The notes below the pieces were generated by a model that did no database searches, was not told the DNA's origin, and saw only the letters and a program-made list of their open reading frames with translations. From Clostridia bacterium (lineage in GTDB: Bacteria > Bacillota > Clostridia > Lachnospirales > Lachnospiraceae), in assembly GCA_910575725.1 (NCBI GenBank), contig CAJTFE010000033.1, positions 1-58,770 of the forward strand: a stretch of 58,770 nucleotides of DNA, given 5' to 3'. A program made the position numbers and the translations under genes. This document shows positions 35,443-43,897 of the stretch, in pieces; the stretch's first letter is position 1, and each line of letters starts with the position of its first letter.

Positions 35443-36513
35443 ATGAAGGGAATGCCTTTAAAAATCGGAAACTTGACATTGAGAAAACCCATTTTCCAGG
35501 GAGGTATGGGAATCGGCATCAGCCTTTCCGGCCTGGCCGGGGCTGTGGCGGCAGAGGGCGGCGCCGGGACGATCTCGGCGGCCCAGATTGGCTTTTTGGA
35601 GGAGGATTTTGACGAAAATCCCTTGAAAGCCAATCTCAGAGCTATGGGGAAGGAACTGAAAAAAGCCAGGGAGCTTGCACGAGGCGGCGTAGTGGGCTTC
35701 AATATTATGGTGGCTATGAATCATTACGGGGAGTATGTAAAGGAGGCGGCAAGACTTGGCGCCGACTTTATTGTATCCGGCGCAGGACTTCCGGCGGACC
35801 TTCCGGCTCTGGTGAAAGCATTTCCTATTAAGATAGCGCCTATCGTTTCTACAGAAAAATCGGCCCGTGTGCTCCTCCAGTACTGGGCAAAAAAGTTTAA
35901 CCGCATTCCCGATTTCCTTGTGATTGAGGGGCCGAAGGCAGGCGGACACTTAGGCTTTACCAAAGAGCAGCTGCAGGAGTTTGGCCCGGATACCTATGGG
36001 CAGGAGGTGGAAAAAATCATCGGGCAGGTACGGGCTTATGAGGCACGGTTTGAGAAGAAGATCCCGGTGGTTCTGGGCGGAGGAATCAGCGGCAGGGATC
36101 AGGCGGAGCAGGCCTTCGGACTGGGAGCGGATGCCATCCAGGCTGCAAGCAGATTTGTGGCCACGGAGGAATGCGACGCAGATCCGGCATACAAAGAGGC
36201 GTACCTGAATGCCAGGGAGAAGGACATTGTTCTCGTAAAGAGTCCGGTGGGAATGCCGGGGAGGGCCATTCACAATGCTTTTCTGGAGCGTGTAGAGGGT
36301 GGGGAGCGGATTGCCCCGAAAAGGTGCCGGGGCTGCCTGCGCAAATGTAATCCGGCAAAGATCCCTTACTGCATAACAGAGGCGCTGATTCACGCAGCCA
36401 AGGGCCAGGTGGAGGAAGCACTTCTCTTTTGCGGCGCAGACGCTTATAAGATCCATAAGATTGAAACGGTAAAGTCGGTTGTGGAGGATCTGCTGGCAGG
36501 AAGGGTGCAGTAG
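35443..36513 (+). CDS. FabK-like NPD/nitronate monooxygenase family flavoprotein
   Basis: This 356-aa protein shares the FabK/2-nitropropane dioxygenase fold: FQGGMGIGISLSGLAGAVAAEG, VSGAGLPADLPAL, EGPKAGGHLGF and VLGGGISGRDQ. Unlike fabK upstream it has a C-terminal Cys cluster (CRGCLRKCNP and a later Cys), which could bind a metal or iron-sulfur centre. It is the last gene of the fatty acid operon, 21 bases after accDA. It may be a second enoyl reductase or detoxify a flavin-active side product; neither is shown. Confidence 0.8.
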   Translation: MKGMPLKIGNLTLRKPIFQGGMGIGISLSGLAGAVAAEGGAGTISAAQIGFLEEDFDENPLKANLRAMGKELKKARELARGGVVGFNIMVAMNHYGEYVKEAARLGADFIVSGAGLPADLPALVKAFPIKIAPIVSTEKSARVLLQYWAKKFNRIPDFLVIEGPKAGGHLGFTKEQLQEFGPDTYGQEVEKIIGQVRAYEARFEKKIPVVLGGGISGRDQAEQAFGLGADAIQAASRFVATEECDADPAYKEAYLNAREKDIVLVKSPVGMPGRAIHNAFLERVEGGERIAPKRCRGCLRKCNPAKIPYCITEALIHAAKGQVEEALLFCGADAYKIHKIETVKSVVEDLLAGRVQ

Positions 36514-36604
36514 CAGAAAATTCGCTGCAATGACTTTCCTATTCAGGGAAAATATGTTACTCTAATTGCAGGCAAGATAGGACGGCAGGAAGGGGGGCGG
36601 TGCG

Positions 36605-37156
36605 GTGGCAAACTTATTTTCAAAGAATTACAATAAAAGAACCCGTTTTACCAGAGTGTGCATTGGTGAGGCTATCTTTTCTCTCATGGATAAAAAGGAC
36701 TATAAGGATATCAAGATCTCGGACATTGTCAAGAGAGCTGGGGTGTCGAGGATGACCTTTTATCATTATTACGAGACGAAGGAAGAGGCTCTGGCTGATT
36801 TTTTCCATGAGATTGTGGCCGGGTATATCCGGGAGTGTATTTCCGAGAAGGAAAAAGTGGGAGAGTTTCACCAGCTGTCCAGTATCATCCATGCCCTCCG
36901 GTATTTTGACCGGTACGCCAGTTTTATCTTAAAGTTAGTGGACGCCAGGCTTTACTATATTGTGATAGAAGCTATGAACGCTTATATGAAGAACCGGATT
37001 ATGCCCCGTTATAAGATTCCGGTTTATGAGCTCTACTTTTACGGCGGAGCGCTGTTGAATGTGTTTGTCATGTGGGAACTGAACGGGAAGAAGGAATCGC
37101 CGGAGGAAATCGCCGGGATGGTTGCAGGAAGCATCAGAACCACTGACAGAGAGTAA
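36605..37156 (+). CDS. TetR-family transcriptional regulator
   Basis: This 183-aa protein starts with GTG after AGGAAGGGGGG. The N-terminal helix-turn-helix reads IKISDIVKRAGVSRMTFYHYYETKEE. The ligand domain has no recognisable signature. It lies between the fatty acid operon and a DegV gene, so it may sense an acyl ligand and control either. Its own promoter probably lies in the 91-base gap after 36513. Confidence 0.85.
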   Translation: MANLFSKNYNKRTRFTRVCIGEAIFSLMDKKDYKDIKISDIVKRAGVSRMTFYHYYETKEEALADFFHEIVAGYIRECISEKEKVGEFHQLSSIIHALRYFDRYASFILKLVDARLYYIVIEAMNAYMKNRIMPRYKIPVYELYFYGGALLNVFVMWELNGKKESPEEIAGMVAGSIRTTDRE

Positions 37157-37179
37157 GCAAGATGAGGAGGGATACGGTT

Positions 37180-38028
37180 ATGGCAGTAAAATTGGTGGTG
37201 GATTCGGCATCGGACATTGATCTGAAGGAGGCACAGGCTCTGGGGATTCATATGATTCCCATGTCGATACAATTCGGAGATAAGACGTATGAGGACGGGA
37301 TTGATCTGTCCGGGCCCGCATTTTTTGAGAAGCTGATTGAGAGCAGCGAGCTTCCTACCACAAGCCAGATTACCATGTTTCAATTTGAAGAATGCTTTTC
37401 CAAGCTCACGGCAGACGGAAGCGATGTGGTGGTGATTACCCTTTCCTCCAAGCTTTCCGGAACTTATGCCGGAGCCGTGTCCGCAGCCCGGTCATTTCCG
37501 GGAAAGGTCTTTGTAGTGGACAGCCTGAACGTCTGTATTGGAGAAAGGATTCTGATTCAGTATGGGGTACAGCTTTTGAAAGAGGGGATTTCTGCACAAG
37601 AGCTGGCAGAGCGCCTTGAGAAAGAACGCAGCCGGATCAAACTGATGGCGCTTCTTGGAACGCTGGAATATCTCCAGAAGGGCGGAAGGATCTCCGCAGC
37701 CGTTGCAGTGTCCGGCGCTGTTTTACATATAAAGCCCGTTATCTCCGTTGAGGACGGAGAGGTTAAGATGGTGGGCAAGGCCATGGGCTCCAAGAAGGGG
37801 AACAATCTTTTGATGCAGCTTATCGGTAAATCCGGCGGCATTGATTTTGAGATGCCCTATGCCACGGCATATTCCGGGCTGGAGGACAGCCTTTTAAAGA
37901 AATACTTAAATGACAGCGTTTCTATCTGGGAGGGGAAGCTTGAGCATATCCCGTCTTACTGTATCGGCAGCACCATCGGAACCCATGTGGGCCCCGGCGC
38001 CATTGCAGTGGCATTTTTTGCAAAATAG
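37180..38028 (+). CDS. DegV-family fatty-acid-binding protein
   Basis: This 282-aa protein has the DegV pattern: KLVVDSASDI at the start, PTTSQITMFQFEE, ITLSSKLSGTY and GTHVGPGAIAVAFF at the end. DegV/FakB proteins hold a fatty acid for phosphorylation by FakA, feeding exogenous fatty acids into lipids. No fakA is present here. The ATG at 37180 is chosen because GAGGAGGGA lies 9 bases before it. It is 23 bases after the TetR gene and probably cotranscribed. Confidence 0.88.
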   Translation: MAVKLVVDSASDIDLKEAQALGIHMIPMSIQFGDKTYEDGIDLSGPAFFEKLIESSELPTTSQITMFQFEECFSKLTADGSDVVVITLSSKLSGTYAGAVSAARSFPGKVFVVDSLNVCIGERILIQYGVQLLKEGISAQELAERLEKERSRIKLMALLGTLEYLQKGGRISAAVAVSGAVLHIKPVISVEDGEVKMVGKAMGSKKGNNLLMQLIGKSGGIDFEMPYATAYSGLEDSLLKKYLNDSVSIWEGKLEHIPSYCIGSTIGTHVGPGAIAVAFFAK

Positions 38029-38066
38029 AATAGAAATAGAAGGCTTGGAAAAAAGAGAGTTTTCGG

Positions 38067-38094
38067 TTGACAAACCGGTTCGGAATGTTATAAT
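38067..38094 (+). promoter_or_regulatory. Promoter of thrS
   Basis: Perfect TTGACA (38067-38072) and TATAAT (38089-38094) hexamers are 16 bases apart. Transcription should begin near 38101 and run into the T-box leader. Confidence 0.9.
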
Positions 38095-38101
38095 AAGCCT
38101 A

Positions 38102-38373
38102 AAGCAATACAAATAGGCAAATGCGTTGAAGAGACGAGTAGGCTGTGGAAGATGCCAGAGAGGGGTGCATATGCTGGAAGCATCCTCATCGGGAAGCAGA
38201 GGATCAGAGGAATCCGCCGATCCGTGCCGAAAACTACCTCTGAGCGGCCCCAATCCGGCCCGGTGGCTCCGTTATCGCCGAATGAGTGGTTTTAGAGTAT
38301 TTAAAACAATCAGGGTGGAACCGCGATAAAAATTATCGTCCCTTTCTGTCGCAATCGGCAGGGAGGGATTTTT
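38102..38373 (+). promoter_or_regulatory. T-box riboswitch of thrS
   Basis: The conserved T-box sequence AGGGTGGAACCGCG lies at 38312-38325. An upstream Stem I region has the typical AGTA motif at 38140-38143, and a possible Thr specifier ACC lies at 38236-38238. A terminator hairpin pairs 38339-38350 with 38357-38368 and ends in TTTTT. Uncharged tRNA-Thr would stabilise the antiterminator and allow thrS expression. The specifier assignment is my reading and was not folded by software. Confidence 0.92.
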
Positions 38374-38488
38374 GTTTCTTTGCAGGCATGGTGATTGGAT
38401 TTTACAACGCGCCGATTAAGAAGGGGATTTCCGTAACCTGCGGAAATAACAATACCATTGAAAAAGAGAAGAAGAGGAGAGAAGCGTA

Positions 38489-40429
38489 ATGAAGGTAACA
38501 TTGAAGGACGGCTCCGTAAAGGAGTACGCAGAAAGCAAATCCGTATATGAGATTGCCCTTGACATCAGCGAGGGCCTGGCAAGGGCAGCCTGTGCCGGCG
38601 AGATGGACGGTGAGACGGTGGATCTGAGAACCGTAGTGGATAAGGACTGCGAGCTTAACATTCTCACGGCAAAGGACGAGAAAGGACTGTCTGCGCTGCG
38701 CCATACGGCCAGCCATGTTATGGCCCAGGCAGTGAAGCGGCTGTATCCTTCTGCTAAGCTGGCAATCGGCCCTTCTGTGGCGGATGGATTTTACTATGAC
38801 ATCGATTTTGAGACGCCGATTACGGCAGAGGATCTGGAGCGTATCGAAGGAGAGATGAAGAAGATTGTCAAGGAAGCCCTTCCTCTTGAGCGTTTTACCC
38901 TGCCTAGAAGCGAGGCGCTTGCCTGGGCAAAGGAGAAGGAGGAGCCCTACAAGGCGGAGCTGATCTCCGATCTGCCCGAGGATGCCGAAATCAGCTTCTA
39001 TAAGCAGGGGGAATTCACAGATCTGTGTGCAGGCCCTCATCTTAGAAGCACGAAGGATGTGGGAAAGGCCTACAAGCTGACAAGCATTGCGGGCGCTTAC
39101 TGGAGAGGGGACGAGCATAACAAGATGCTGACCCGGATCTACGCCACGGCATTTGCCAAGAAGGATGAGCTGGAGGCTTATCTGACTATGCTGGAGGAGG
39201 CAAAGAAGCGCGACCACCGGAAGTTGGGCCGGGAACTGGGTCTGTTTATGATGCATGAGGCCGGGCCGGGATTTCCATTTTTCCTGCCCAAGGGCATGAC
39301 GCTTAAGAATACCCTTCTGGACTACTGGCGTGAGATTCACAAAAAGGCCGGTTATGTGGAGGTTGCAACGCCGATCATCCTCAACCGGAGCCTCTGGGAG
39401 ACCTCCGGCCACTGGGATCATTATAAAAATAACATGTACACCACTCTGATCGATGACCAGGACTTTGCGGTGAAGCCTATGAACTGCCCGGGCGGAATTC
39501 TGGTTTATGCCTCTGAGCCCCGTTCTTACCGGGATCTCCCCATGCGTGTAGGCGAATTGGGACTGGTGCACCGCCACGAGAAGTCCGGACAGCTTCATGG
39601 ACTGATGCGTGTGCGCTGCTTTACCCAGGACGATGCTCATATCTTTATGATGCCGGAGCAGATTAAGGACGAGATTATGGGAGTTGCAAGGCTCATTAAT
39701 GAAGTGTACACTCTCTTTGGCTTTGAGTACCATGTGGAGCTGTCCACAAGGCCTGAGGACAGTATGGGAAGCGACGAGGACTGGGAGATGGCTACCGAGG
39801 GGCTTCGGGCTGCTTTGGATGAACTGGGGCTTGACTATGTGGTAAATGAGGGAGACGGCGCATTTTACGGGCCGAAGATTGACTTCCATCTGGTGGACGC
39901 TATCGGAAGAACCTGGCAGTGCGGAACCATCCAGCTTGACTTCCAGCTTCCCCAGCGGTTTGAGCTGGAGTATATCGGAGCGGACGGAGAAAAGCACCGT
40001 CCCATTATGATTCACCGGGTTGCGTTTGGCTCCATCGAGCGGTTTATCGGGATTCTGATTGAGCATTTTGCAGGGGCATTCCCCACCTGGCTGGCGCCGG
40101 TGCAGGTGAAGGTGCTGCCTATTTCCGAGAAGCATACGGAGTATGCGAAGAAGGTTATGGACGGCCTTAACGAGGCCGGGATCCGGGCAGAGCTTGACAG
40201 CCAGGATGAAAAGATCGGCTATAAGATCCGCATGGCCCAGATGCAGAAGATTCCTTACATGCTTGTGGCAGGCCAGAAGGAGGCGGAAGAAGGTCTGGTG
40301 TCTGTCCGCAGCCGCTTTGCCGGGGATGAGGGGCAGAAACCGCTTGAGGACTTTATCCGGGAGATTGGGGAAGAGATCCGTACAAGAGAGGTACGCCAGA
40401 AGCAGACGGAGGATAAAGACACGAAATAG
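38489..40429 (+). CDS. thrS: Threonyl-tRNA synthetase
   Basis: This 646-aa enzyme has an N-terminal TGS domain (MKVTLKDGSVKEYAE), an editing domain with HTASHVMAQAV, the class II catalytic core (GLVHRHEKSGQLHGLMRVR, MNCPGG) and a C-terminal anticodon-binding domain. The length is standard. GAGGAGAG precedes the ATG. It is controlled by the T-box leader just upstream. Confidence 0.97.
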   Translation: MKVTLKDGSVKEYAESKSVYEIALDISEGLARAACAGEMDGETVDLRTVVDKDCELNILTAKDEKGLSALRHTASHVMAQAVKRLYPSAKLAIGPSVADGFYYDIDFETPITAEDLERIEGEMKKIVKEALPLERFTLPRSEALAWAKEKEEPYKAELISDLPEDAEISFYKQGEFTDLCAGPHLRSTKDVGKAYKLTSIAGAYWRGDEHNKMLTRIYATAFAKKDELEAYLTMLEEAKKRDHRKLGRELGLFMMHEAGPGFPFFLPKGMTLKNTLLDYWREIHKKAGYVEVATPIILNRSLWETSGHWDHYKNNMYTTLIDDQDFAVKPMNCPGGILVYASEPRSYRDLPMRVGELGLVHRHEKSGQLHGLMRVRCFTQDDAHIFMMPEQIKDEIMGVARLINEVYTLFGFEYHVELSTRPEDSMGSDEDWEMATEGLRAALDELGLDYVVNEGDGAFYGPKIDFHLVDAIGRTWQCGTIQLDFQLPQRFELEYIGADGEKHRPIMIHRVAFGSIERFIGILIEHFAGAFPTWLAPVQVKVLPISEKHTEYAKKVMDGLNEAGIRAELDSQDEKIGYKIRMAQMQKIPYMLVAGQKEAEEGLVSVRSRFAGDEGQKPLEDFIREIGEEIRTREVRQKQTEDKDTK

Positions 40430-40473
40430 AGACATAGATTTTTCCAAGGCTGTTTTGGGGCCGGAGGGATAAA

Positions 40474-41535
40474 ATGGCGGATTTGGTGGAACGCTTTGTG
40501 AAGGATCACGGGCTTATCTGCAGGGAGGAGTACCAGGAACTGTTAAAGCGCATGGAGGAACCGGCAGCGGCCCGGTATGTGCAGGATGAGGCTGTGAGGC
40601 TCCGGAAGAAATATTACGGAGAAAGGGTTTATATCCGCGGTCTTGTGGAATTTACCAATTACTGCAGGAATGGCTGCTTTTACTGCGGAATCAATCGGGA
40701 GAATCGAAGGGCAGTCCGTTACCGCCTTTCTACGGAGGAGATTCTGGAATGCTGTGAAAGGGGATGGAAACTTGGATTCCGCACCTTTGTCCTTCAAGGG
40801 GGCGAGGATCCCTGGTTTACGGACGAACGTCTTTTGGGGCTTGTCCGTTCCGTGAAAGAGGCTTATCCGGACTGCGCCTTGACGCTGTCTGTGGGGGAGC
40901 GTTCCTTTGAAAGCTATAGGGGGCTTCGCAAGGCCGGAGCAGACCGGTATCTTCTCCGCCACGAGACGGCGGAGGAAGCTCACTATGGAAGGCTTCACCC
41001 GGCGGATATGAGCCTGGCCGCAAGAAAGCAGTGCTTGTATCAGCTGAAAAGGCTCGGCTTTCAGACGGGGGCGGGCTTTATGGTGGGAAGTCCCGGGCAG
41101 ACTTACCGGGAGCTTGCTTCGGATCTGGTGTTTTTGAAAGAATTGCAGCCGGAAATGGTGGGGATTGGGCCGTTTATCCCCCATTGTGATACGAGCTTTG
41201 CAAAAGAACCGGCAGGCAGTGTGGAGCTGACGGTGAAGCTCTTATCTGTGATTCGGATTCTGCTTCCGGCGGCGCTGCTTCCGGCAACTACGGCTCTTGG
41301 AACCCTGGCTTTGGATGGGAGGGAAAGAGGAATTCTGGCGGGGGCTAATGTAGTGATGCCAAACCTGTCGCCGGGGAAGAACAGGAAGCAGTACAGCCTC
41401 TATGATAATAAGCTCTGCGAGGGGGCGGAGGCGGCCGAAGGGCTTTTGGAGCTGGGGCGGAGGATGGAGGCTATTGGATATGGTTTAAGTATGGAACGGG
41501 GGGATGGGGTACAGCTCCCCGGGAGGGAATTATGA
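40474..41535 (+). CDS. hydE: [FeFe]-hydrogenase maturase HydE (radical SAM)
   Basis: This 353-aa radical SAM protein has CRNGCFYCG (Cys-x3-Cys-x2-Cys) for its 4Fe-4S cluster and the HydE features LQGGEDPWF, GLVEFTNYC and MVGSPGQT. HydE helps build the hydrogenase H-cluster together with HydF and HydG. Neither partner nor a hydrogenase lies in the window, so it may be encoded apart from them. The final 4 bases overlap the next gene. Confidence 0.88.
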   Translation: MADLVERFVKDHGLICREEYQELLKRMEEPAAARYVQDEAVRLRKKYYGERVYIRGLVEFTNYCRNGCFYCGINRENRRAVRYRLSTEEILECCERGWKLGFRTFVLQGGEDPWFTDERLLGLVRSVKEAYPDCALTLSVGERSFESYRGLRKAGADRYLLRHETAEEAHYGRLHPADMSLAARKQCLYQLKRLGFQTGAGFMVGSPGQTYRELASDLVFLKELQPEMVGIGPFIPHCDTSFAKEPAGSVELTVKLLSVIRILLPAALLPATTALGTLALDGRERGILAGANVVMPNLSPGKNRKQYSLYDNKLCEGAEAAEGLLELGRRMEAIGYGLSMERGDGVQLPGREL

Positions 41536-42137
41536 AAAAGGAGTTGGATTATATTTCTGTGGAGGGCTCCCCGGGAGGGAATCAGGACTGGTTTTTGGAT
41601 CCCTTTATGAAAGGCGGAGGCTGCGCGGCTGTTACGGCCTGTGATCTCTGTATTTATTTTGCGGCTCGCAGAGGATTGGAGGAATTGTATCCTTATGATG
41701 CAAAGCATCCTGATAAAAAGGATTATATCCAGTTTTCCAAGAAGATGAAGCCTTATCTGCGTCCCAGATTGCAGGGAATTGATACTACGGAGATTTACCT
41801 TGAAGGAATTCGCACTTACTGGAAGGATGCAGGGTGCCAGGTTCTTCTGGCGGAGGGATTTCAGGGGACAGAGGCTTATGATAAGGCTAAGGAGGCGGTA
41901 AAAGGTCAGATTGATATGGAGTTTCCCATTCCTTTTTTGACGCTGCACCACAAAAATCCCCGGATGAAGGAATATGTCTGGCACTGGTTTAATCTGGTCG
42001 AGTACGAAGCGTATGAGGATGAATTCTACGTGAAGGCTGTGACTTATGGGGAGATGGAGTGGCTGAATCTGAAGGAGTTGTGGGATACGGGGGTTGAGCG
42101 TAAGGGAGGGATGATTCTTTTGGGGGAGATAAGGTAA
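41532..42137 (+). CDS. Uncharacterised protein, possibly papain-like
   Basis: This 201-aa protein starts inside the hydE stop (4-base overlap) and so is coupled to it. GGGCAAVTACDLCIYFAA resembles the Cys region of C39/papain-like peptidases, and a His lies in KEYVWHWFNLVEYE. A peptidase-like fold is therefore possible but unproven. It has no signal peptide. It is followed by a strong terminator. Confidence 0.6.
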   Translation: MKKELDYISVEGSPGGNQDWFLDPFMKGGGCAAVTACDLCIYFAARRGLEELYPYDAKHPDKKDYIQFSKKMKPYLRPRLQGIDTTEIYLEGIRTYWKDAGCQVLLAEGFQGTEAYDKAKEAVKGQIDMEFPIPFLTLHHKNPRMKEYVWHWFNLVEYEAYEDEFYVKAVTYGEMEWLNLKELWDTGVERKGGMILLGEIR

Positions 42138-42186
42138 GAGGACGGCTTGTTACGTAAGGATGGTCTTTCCTTAGGTGTTCGTAAGA

Positions 42187-42223
42187 AAAAGGCTCAAAGG
42201 TATGAACTACCTTTGAGCCTTTT
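42187..42223. terminator. Bidirectional terminator
   Basis: A perfect 16-bp stem (42187-42202 with 42208-42223) has A-runs before and T-runs after. It serves the unit ending at 42137 and, on the other strand, the tRNA gene whose 3' end lies just beyond. Confidence 0.9.
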
Positions 42224-42229
42224 GGCTAG

Positions 42230-42259
42230 TAGCGAGGAAGGGACTTGAACCCCCGACAC
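42230..42259 (-). tRNA. 3' fragment of a tRNA gene (attachment scar)
   Basis: On the minus strand the sequence holds a T arm (GGGGG, loop TTCAAGT, CCCTT), the acceptor strand CCTCGCT and a discriminator A. The 5' two thirds of a tRNA are absent: the upstream side is AT-rich with no D or anticodon arm. Elements that integrate into tRNA 3' ends leave exactly such a fragment. All sequence to the right up to about 51.8 kb carries mobile genes. The anticodon cannot be told. Confidence 0.7.
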
Positions 42260-42586
42260 AACTCATAAAAAACCCATAAAATAAGGAGGTTTGAGCACAT
42301 CGTCTGTAAAGTGTAAACATAATATTAGGACATTAGCATAAGTCCTTTATCAGTTGTAGGAATATGATTGATAGAGGGCTTATTTAGTGTTTTCCTCAAT
42401 ACCTATATCTTAAAACTCCTGTATGAGCCGCACAGAGCCTTACAAGGGTATTTTGTAACCACAATCCACAGTAACTTGAAAGGGTAGTTATATTGCAGGA
42501 AAGGAGGATGAATCACATTAGCTGATTTAAATTAAAAAAGGAAAAAATTGATTACTACATGACAAAATATGGAGGTAAAAACAAAA
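42260..42586. other. Element-end region without genes
   Basis: The 327 bases from the tRNA fragment to the first HU-like gene are AT-rich and contain no credible reading frame. They probably hold the terminal sequences of the integrated element and the promoter of the HU-like genes. I could not define integrase-binding repeats. Confidence 0.35.
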
Positions 42587-42928
42587 ATGAATGAGAAGCT
42601 TATTAAGCCGGGAGTAGTGAAACGGATTGCTGATTCACTAAGACACAAAGATAAGAATTATACGCAGGAAGATATTGAAACGGTTCTGTCTGCATTTTGG
42701 GATGTCGTTATTGATGCGATTTCGAATGGCGATTTCGTAAAGCTCAATGGTTATGCCACAATAGGGATAAAATATATGGCTGAACGTAAATCAAGGAATG
42801 TGGTTGAAAATCGAACTATGATTCTGCCGGAACATTACAGGGTACATTTCAAGCCAGGTTCAAAGCTGAATCAAGCAGCAAAAGATTTTACAGCAAAAGA
42901 ATTAGGAGGACAAGCGAAAAATGAATAA
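42587..42928 (+). CDS. HU-like DNA-binding protein
   Basis: This 113-aa protein follows the HU/IHF pattern: an N-terminal helical pair (VVKRIADSLRHKDKNYTQEDIETVLSAFWDV), then GDFVKLNGYATIGIKYMAER. The arm tip differs from housekeeping HU. GGAGG lies before the ATG with 11-base spacing. It overlaps a second HU-like gene by 8 bases. Such proteins are common on integrative elements, where they may help recombination. Confidence 0.75.
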   Translation: MNEKLIKPGVVKRIADSLRHKDKNYTQEDIETVLSAFWDVVIDAISNGDFVKLNGYATIGIKYMAERKSRNVVENRTMILPEHYRVHFKPGSKLNQAAKDFTAKELGGQAKNE

Positions 42929-43340
42929 CGTATTACATAAAATGGATGTAGTCAACAAAATATCAGAGAAGTTAATTGATGAAAAAATAGTCATAGACGG
43001 TAATAAGAGTTTCTATAAAAGGAAGTATCATCTGAAATATACACAGAAGATTATTGCAAACGTATTGGATGCTTTCTGGGACGTAATAGCTGACGTTATA
43101 GAGGATGGCGATTCTATTAAGCTGTATAACTATATCAAGATAGAGCCTAAATATTTTAAGTCAATCAAATTAAATTCAAAAACTTTTAATGGGATAAGAG
43201 AGAATATTTTACCAGCACGATATAAGATGAAGTTTATTATGGGTGAACGTCTAAAAGAAGCTTGTAGGCGATTATCTGAGAAGAAGTGTGGTGATGTTAT
43301 TCCGGATGATGCAGAACAGAAAGAATGTGGGGAGGAATAA
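42921..43340 (+). CDS. HU-like DNA-binding protein, divergent
   Basis: This 139-aa protein resembles its upstream neighbour: YTQKIIANVLDAFWDVIADVIEDGDSIKLYNYIKIEPKY. It has an extra N-terminal loop and an acidic C-terminal tail with Cys. It likely arose by duplication and divergence. The overlap implies cotranslation, possibly giving a heterodimer. Confidence 0.7.
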   Translation: MNNVLHKMDVVNKISEKLIDEKIVIDGNKSFYKRKYHLKYTQKIIANVLDAFWDVIADVIEDGDSIKLYNYIKIEPKYFKSIKLNSKTFNGIRENILPARYKMKFIMGERLKEACRRLSEKKCGDVIPDDAEQKECGEE

Positions 43341-43344
43341 TTAT

Positions 43345-43425
43345 TGTACGGCAAAGTGACAAGATATTTTCGGGACAAAGGATATGGCTTTATTCATGGG
43401 GAAGATAGCAATACATGTAAATAAC
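43345..43425 (+). pseudogene. Cold-shock-domain fragment
   Basis: A TTG start behind GGGAGGA opens YGKVTRYFRDKGYGFIHGED, the first strands of a cold-shock (RNA-binding) domain. The frame stops after 26 residues; a full domain needs about 65. Sequence downstream has lost the frame. It lies 4 bases after the second HU-like gene and probably was part of that operon. Confidence 0.65.
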
Positions 43426-43708
43426 ATGGAAGAACTGGAAAAAGCAATCCAGCCAGTATTATTATTCGGGGTATGAACCTTCGAGTTATCAAAGATCAAA
43501 AGATTTCCTGTTTTCGGCTGTAAAAGTGGATGCACACCCATATAATGGCGGTGTAAAAGCAAGTGTATATATTGATTATGATTCTATGAACAATTTGCAG
43601 GGTGAGCCTGTCCACCATGATAAGAATTTGATAGAGCCGCTGATTTTCAATGCTGTCTAAAAAATCCTCAACGGTTTTCACTTCGGGCTGTGCTGTTTCC
43701 TCGGCAAA
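43426..43708. pseudogene. Scrambled remnants of integrative-element genes
   Basis: A plus-strand frame (about 43497-43600) encodes FSAVKVDAHPYNGGVKASVY and continues IDYDSMNNL without a start, like an internal piece of a larger element protein. From about 43690 down to 43600 the minus strand reads KTVEDFLDSIENQRLYQIL, resembling the middle of a sigma-like element protein whose N-terminus lies at 43709-43897. The two pieces converge, so the DNA between is a rearrangement scar. Confidence 0.45.
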
Positions 43709-43897
43709 TTACTCAAGGTATGTACCTGCATCCTGCAATCTGCGGTAATACCGCCTATCGGAATTAAAGACCGCCCAATCGTGGGTATGGAGCTTTGCAA
43801 TGGTGTCCTCGCTGACACCCAAGCTCCGTAACTGCTTTTCCTCGGCTTCTTTCCAGAGCCGCCATTTCTTTTCTTCTCTGCCATAGTTGAATGACAT
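43709..43897 (-). pseudogene. N-terminal piece of a sigma-factor-like element protein
   Basis: Sixty-two residues begin MSFNYGREEKKWRLWKEAEE behind a strong GGAGGTAACAGGA and end at a TAA after DAGTYLE. Similar N-termini occur in small sigma-like proteins of clostridial integrative elements. A likely continuation appears out of frame downstream (EVKTVEDFLDSIENQRLY). I infer a frameshifted or truncated gene. Confidence 0.5.

Noticed and set aside
42230..42310. A complete tRNA gene at the terminator
   Set aside because: Only the T arm and acceptor strand are present. No D arm, anticodon arm or pairing 5' acceptor strand lies upstream.
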